Source: Cyanobacteria bacterium UBA7753 | GTDB lineage: Bacteria; Cyanobacteriota; Vampirovibrionia; Gastranaerophilales; Gastranaerophilaceae | Assembly (NCBI GenBank): GCA_002481545.1 | Contig: DLEF01000029.1 | Location: 53,742-77,210 of the forward strand | Reading direction: 5' to 3' | DNA: 23,469 nt | In this document: in pieces, positions 19,982-23,469 of the stretch | How the letters are laid out: each line of letters opens with the position of its first letter | Numbering within the stretch: position 1 is the first letter of the stretch | Made by a program: the position numbers and the translations under genes | The notes under the pieces: model-generated | Database searches by the model: none | The model's input: only the letters and a program-made list of their open reading frames with translations | What the model was told of the DNA's origin: nothing

Positions 19982-21844
19982 GTGGGTGTATTGGATAATA
20001 ATACTAATAATATTAATGAGAACAACGATAACAAAAAAGAAAAGATATTTAACAGACTGGCATACTTTTTGATAACGGCATCGATTTTATTTGCGATACT
20101 TTTACTTGCAAATAACAGCCTTATATCAAATTTTTTCAATGATTCGGAAAACAAATCATTCGATTACAGACAATCTCTGTTAGTAAAGCACAGACATTTA
20201 AAACCGAATAAAGATATTGTAATAATCGCAATAGATGACGGGAGTTATGAATACATATTGGATAAATACGGGGAATGGCCAATCTCGAGAGCCGTTTATT
20301 CTAAGATTATAGAACGTGTTGAAGCAGATAATCCGAAAGCTCTTATTTTCGATTTAATGTTTATTAAATCATTCAAATCAAAACCTGCAGAAGATGCGCT
20401 CCTCGCAAAAACGATGAGTAAATATGACAACATTTATACTGCAATAAACTTTGACTCTCAATCCCCTGATGTGAGAAAACCTGCAGTTTTGCCGTCAAGG
20501 ATGGCAGTAAACGTTGAAAACGATACAGGGAAAGCAGATATTGAAGGTTACTTCGGGTACCCTAACTGCAGAACTATTTTATCCGAAATATTGGATTCCA
20601 ACGTAAAAGTCGGAATGATTAATATAAATCGTTCCCCTGACGGAATCATAAGACAAGTTCCTGTTTTCGCATACTACAACGGGAAATATTATCCGCACCT
20701 GACATTGCTTGCGGGTACAACAATTTTAAACAACGGTGTTCCTATAAAAAATTATAAAATTGATAAACATGCTAACCTTATAGCAAATGCTATAAAAATA
20801 CCTTTAACAAATACTGGGGAAGTCGTACTTAACTGGTACGGACCTTCTATGCGGACATACAGAAACATTCCGTTCCATAAACTTATAAAATCAATAAACG
20901 GCGACAGCTCTATTGAAAATTATAATTTTAAAGACAAAATCGTCCTCATCGGAACAACGGCATCAAGCCTGTTTGATACCAAAAGTGTACCTATAGATAA
21001 GATATATCCGGGGGTTGAAATCCACGCAACATATATGAATAACCTTCTTGATAATTCGTTTATCAAAAAATCAACTCCGTTTACAAATGCGGTAATCATA
21101 TTATTGTTAGTATTTGCGGTAAGCTTTATTGTGTTTAAATCATCCTCCGCGGTTATCGCAACGACATCAACTGTTCTGTTGTGTGCAGCATACAACCTTG
21201 CAACATATTATGTCATGAGTTTGTTTAATCTGTGGATACAGGTTGTGGTGCCGCTCTTTGTAGTACTGTTAACGTTTGCGATATCATATCTTGCGAAATA
21301 CCTTCTCAAATCAAAAGATTTCGAATATCAATACAGACTGGCTACAACAGACGGGCTCACGGAATTGTATAACCACAGATATTTCCAAGACGCACTCAGA
21401 AAACAGATTGATATGTCCAGACGTTATGAACATGAGTTTTCATTGATTATTCTTGATATCGATTTCTTCAAGAAATTCAATGATACATACGGGCACCAAG
21501 TCGGGGATAGCGTTCTCAGAACAGTTGCTCATGTATTAAAGAAAAACACACGTGCAACGGATTACGTATGCAGATACGGCGGGGAAGAAATGAGTATAAT
21601 CCTTCCTCAAACAGCAAAAGAAGAAGCTATTATAAACGCTCAAAGAATTTGCGACGCGGTTGCACATACTCCGCTCAAGGTTAACAATACAACAGAAGTT
21701 AATATAACAATCAGCCTTGGAGTTTCAACATTCCCATACGACGGAGACTCTCCGCAAAAGATTATTGAAAAGGCCGATAAAGCACTGTATTATGCGAAAG
21801 AACACGGCAGAAATCAGGTAGGAATACTCAACGATAACGAGTAA
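19982..21844 (+). CDS. CHASE2-domain diguanylate cyclase (membrane sensor)
   Basis: GGDEF proteins make cyclic di-GMP from two GTP. The 620-residue protein has one N-terminal membrane helix (about 27-44), an extracytoplasmic CHASE2 sensor (about 55-345, with IVIIAIDDGSYEY and IDKIYPGVEIHATYMNNLL), three membrane helices (about 369-387, 390-411, 418-440), and a cytoplasmic GGDEF domain (about 450-615). The domain has DGLTELYNHRYF, LDIDFFKKFNDTYGH with metal-binding D492, and the active loop GGEEM (533-537). The usual final F is M, but the catalytic GGEE is intact. The product-inhibition site RATD (524-527) stands five residues before it, so the enzyme should be active and feedback-controlled. 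Start: GTG 19982 has no clear ribosome binding site; TTG 19991 follows GGGGTGGG and may be the true start (617 residues). trmFO lies 28 bp downstream. Confidence 0.88.
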   Translation: MGVLDNNTNNINENNDNKKEKIFNRLAYFLITASILFAILLLANNSLISNFFNDSENKSFDYRQSLLVKHRHLKPNKDIVIIAIDDGSYEYILDKYGEWPISRAVYSKIIERVEADNPKALIFDLMFIKSFKSKPAEDALLAKTMSKYDNIYTAINFDSQSPDVRKPAVLPSRMAVNVENDTGKADIEGYFGYPNCRTILSEILDSNVKVGMININRSPDGIIRQVPVFAYYNGKYYPHLTLLAGTTILNNGVPIKNYKIDKHANLIANAIKIPLTNTGEVVLNWYGPSMRTYRNIPFHKLIKSINGDSSIENYNFKDKIVLIGTTASSLFDTKSVPIDKIYPGVEIHATYMNNLLDNSFIKKSTPFTNAVIILLLVFAVSFIVFKSSSAVIATTSTVLLCAAYNLATYYVMSLFNLWIQVVVPLFVVLLTFAISYLAKYLLKSKDFEYQYRLATTDGLTELYNHRYFQDALRKQIDMSRRYEHEFSLIILDIDFFKKFNDTYGHQVGDSVLRTVAHVLKKNTRATDYVCRYGGEEMSIILPQTAKEEAIINAQRICDAVAHTPLKVNNTTEVNITISLGVSTFPYDGDSPQKIIEKADKALYYAKEHGRNQVGILNDNE

Positions 21845-21872
21845 TTTTTGTACAATATAAAGAAAAAAAATA

Positions 21873-23186
21873 ATGGAAAAAGTTAAAATAATAGGCGGAG
21901 GGCTTGCAGGCTCAGAGGCGGCTCTCCAACTGGCAAAAAGAGGAATAGAGACAGAGCTTTACGAAATGCGTCCTAAAAAAACAACAGGGGCACATGTGAC
22001 AGGGGACTTTGCAGAGTTTGTATGTTCAAACTCGCTTGGCTCATTTGATGTAACAAACGCAAGCGGACTTCTCAAAAAAGAGATGGAAATATTAGGCGGA
22101 GAGTTGATAAAAATCGCCTACGATTGTGCTGTACCTGCGGGGAATGCTCTCGCTATAGACAGAAACATGTTCTCTCAAACGGTTACAAATAAAATAAAAT
22201 CTAACGATAAAATAACCGTTATAAACGATGAAGTAACAGAAATCCCTGACGGAAACGTCATTATAGCATCAGGGCCGCTAACAAGCGAACCGCTCACGGA
22301 ATCTATAAAAGCATTTACAAAATCAGATAATTTGCACTTTTTTGATGCAATAGCTCCAATTGTAGAAAAAGACAGCATCAATTTTGATATAGCATTTTAC
22401 GCAAGCAGATATGATAAAGGGGAAGCCTCTTATATAAACTGCCCGATGAATAAGGAACAATACGAAAGATTTTATAATTATCTGATTAACGCTCCTAGGA
22501 TTGAACTAAAAGAGTTTGAAAAAGATGCGAAAGTATTTGAAGGGTGTATGCCGATAGAAGTTATGGCATCAAGAGGAGTTGACACTTTGCGCTTCGGCCC
22601 GATGAAACCGGTAGGACTCGTAGACGAAAGAACAAATGAAATAAATTATGCGGTGGTTCAATTAAGACAGGATAACTCGGCAAAAACGCTTTATAACCTT
22701 GTAGGGTTCCAAACAAATCTAAAATGGGGTGCCCAAAAAGAGCTCCTTTCTCTCATTCCGGGGTTAGAGAATGCAAATATTATGCGCTACGGAGTTATGC
22801 ACAGAAACACATTTATAAATTCTCCTGCAGTATTAAACCCGACACTGGAGAGCCGTCAGAGAAAAGGACTGTTTTTCGCAGGGCAAATTACAGGAACGGA
22901 AGGGTACACAGAATCTATCGCAACAGGGCTCCTCGCGGGGATAAACATGGCAAGAGAATTGAATAATGAAGTGCTAATTGAGCTCCCGACAGAGACAATG
23001 CTCGGAGCGTTAACACATTATATAACCGAACCCGAACAAAAACATTTTCAACCAATAAATTCTAATTGGGGAATAGTAAAGGAAATGGACATACCTCGTA
23101 AAATCAGAAAAAATAAAAAAGAAAAGAATAAGATATTATCCGACAGATCCATTACAGTTTTGACAGAACTGACAAATAATGAATAA
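21873..23186 (+). CDS. trmFO: tRNA m5U54 methyltransferase TrmFO (FAD/folate-dependent)
   Basis: TrmFO methylates U54 of tRNA using methylenetetrahydrofolate and FADH2. The 437-residue protein begins with the FAD-binding GGGLAGSEAA (8-17), has ELYEMRP (28-34), the catalytic EFVCSNSL with C51, the PAGNALAIDR motif (88-97), and EGCMPIEVMASRG with the second conserved cysteine C225. Then come LVGFQTNLKWGAQK and FAGQITGTEGYTESIATGLLAG near the C-terminus. Length matches the family. No strong ribosome binding site precedes the ATG (only A-rich sequence), so it may depend on coupling to the cyclase gene. A TACAAT-like sequence lies in the 28-bp gap. Confidence 0.93.
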   Translation: MEKVKIIGGGLAGSEAALQLAKRGIETELYEMRPKKTTGAHVTGDFAEFVCSNSLGSFDVTNASGLLKKEMEILGGELIKIAYDCAVPAGNALAIDRNMFSQTVTNKIKSNDKITVINDEVTEIPDGNVIIASGPLTSEPLTESIKAFTKSDNLHFFDAIAPIVEKDSINFDIAFYASRYDKGEASYINCPMNKEQYERFYNYLINAPRIELKEFEKDAKVFEGCMPIEVMASRGVDTLRFGPMKPVGLVDERTNEINYAVVQLRQDNSAKTLYNLVGFQTNLKWGAQKELLSLIPGLENANIMRYGVMHRNTFINSPAVLNPTLESRQRKGLFFAGQITGTEGYTESIATGLLAGINMARELNNEVLIELPTETMLGALTHYITEPEQKHFQPINSNWGIVKEMDIPRKIRKNKKEKNKILSDRSITVLTELTNNE

Positions 23187-23198
23187 ATGTTATAAAAG

Positions 23199-23234
23199 AT
23201 TCTTCGCACATAATTGGGGGAATGTGCTCAGAAT
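23199..23234. repeat. Hairpin repeat just after trmFO
   Basis: ATTCT-TC-GCACAT, a 10-nt loop, ATGTGC-TC-AGAAT form a stem of 5 and 6 bp around a symmetric TC/TC internal loop. It starts 12 bp after the trmFO stop and continues into GAC (to 23237), so its right edge read on minus is GTCATTCTGAGC, the same type as the element at 265-276. It may serve as a transcript end, but no U-tract follows. Confidence 0.6.
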
Positions 23235-23306
23235 GACAGTAAAGTAAAGCTAATCAATTACGTCTCGGTACGAAACATCGCACCCTACTCTTTTTCGCGG
23301 AGCGGT

Positions 23307-23341
23307 AATTACGCATTATGCATTACGAATTACGAATTACG
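23307..23341. repeat. Second heptamer array (AATTACG-type)
   Basis: Five tandem 7-mers: AATTACG, CATTATG, CATTACG, AATTACG and AATTACG. It has the same unit family and copy number as 17103-17137, including a CATTATG variant inside each array. Confidence 0.75.
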
Positions 23342-23469
23342 AATTTTCTTGTAATTACTTCTCGCTCGTAACTGTCATTCAGGTGACTATCGTCAACCTT
23401 CATTTCGTTTCTCGCTCCCCGAGGCTACGCTCGTCCGTAATTACGCTATTTCCCTATCGCCCACCTGAA

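Larger units (their letters stand above)
23187..23469. other. Non-coding repeat-bearing region at the right end
   Basis: No coding frame is supported. It contains the hairpin repeat at 23199-23234, the heptamer array at 23307-23341, further single AATTACG units (near 23434), and GTCA...TGAC around 23377. In character it resembles the left end of the window (mixed inverted repeats and G+C-rich patches). Confidence 0.55.

Noticed and set aside
1..23469. Search for tRNA, rRNA, phage, transposase, toxin-antitoxin or defence genes
   Set aside because: No cloverleaf-like segment, rRNA match, integrase/transposase motif or paired small toxin-antitoxin frames could be seen on either strand.

Overview
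The window comes from a low-G+C bacterium. The best guess is a non-photosynthetic relative of Cyanobacteria (Melainabacteria/Vampirovibrionia, for example gut Gastranaerophilales). The main reason is a clear homologue of LdpA, an Fe-S protein otherwise known from cyanobacteria, in a genome fragment with no photosynthesis gene. Heptamer repeats of a kind common in cyanobacterial intergenic DNA fit as well. This placement is inference; 16S rRNA or a concatenated ribosomal-protein tree would settle it.

Layout. 1-658: non-coding, rich in inverted repeats, ending in a promoter. 683-2779: a cytoplasmic GH38 alpha-mannosidase-type enzyme, convergent with ldpA (2888-3832, minus) across a large palindromic repeat. 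A 123-bp divergent promoter region separates ldpA from a plus-strand run: an acetolactate-synthase-like ThDP enzyme, a UvrA2-type ABC ATPase lacking the UvrB-binding domain, an isocitrate-dehydrogenase-family enzyme, an unknown 191-residue protein, and rsmD (16S rRNA methyltransferase). An aminotransferase and an Lrp/AsnC regulator follow on the minus strand with a 4-nt overlap.

12029-19324 (minus) is a ribosomal protein operon: S10-L3-L4-L23-L2-S19-L22-S3-L16-L29-S17-L14-L24-L5-S14. It starts from an extended -10 promoter (19472-19501) with a leader of about 140 nt. It ends in a strong Rho-independent terminator right after S14, so the usual continuation (S8, L6, L18, S5, L15, secY) is not here. 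Its spacers are long for such an operon and share short recurring sequences. A heptamer array sits on the rplW stop codon.

19755-23186 (plus) holds a 52-residue small ORF, a CHASE2-GGDEF diguanylate cyclase with three C-terminal membrane helices, and trmFO (tRNA m5U54 methyltransferase). The last 283 bases are repeat-rich and non-coding.

Most genes are housekeeping (translation, rRNA/tRNA modification, amino-acid and carbon metabolism). I see no phage, transposase, CRISPR, toxin or defence genes, and no rRNA or tRNA genes. The points most worth a second look are LdpA outside photosynthetic cyanobacteria, the unpaired ThDP enzyme coupled to UvrA2 with an apparently leaderless start, the truncated ribosomal operon with repeated spacer motifs, and the palindromic and heptamer repeat families.
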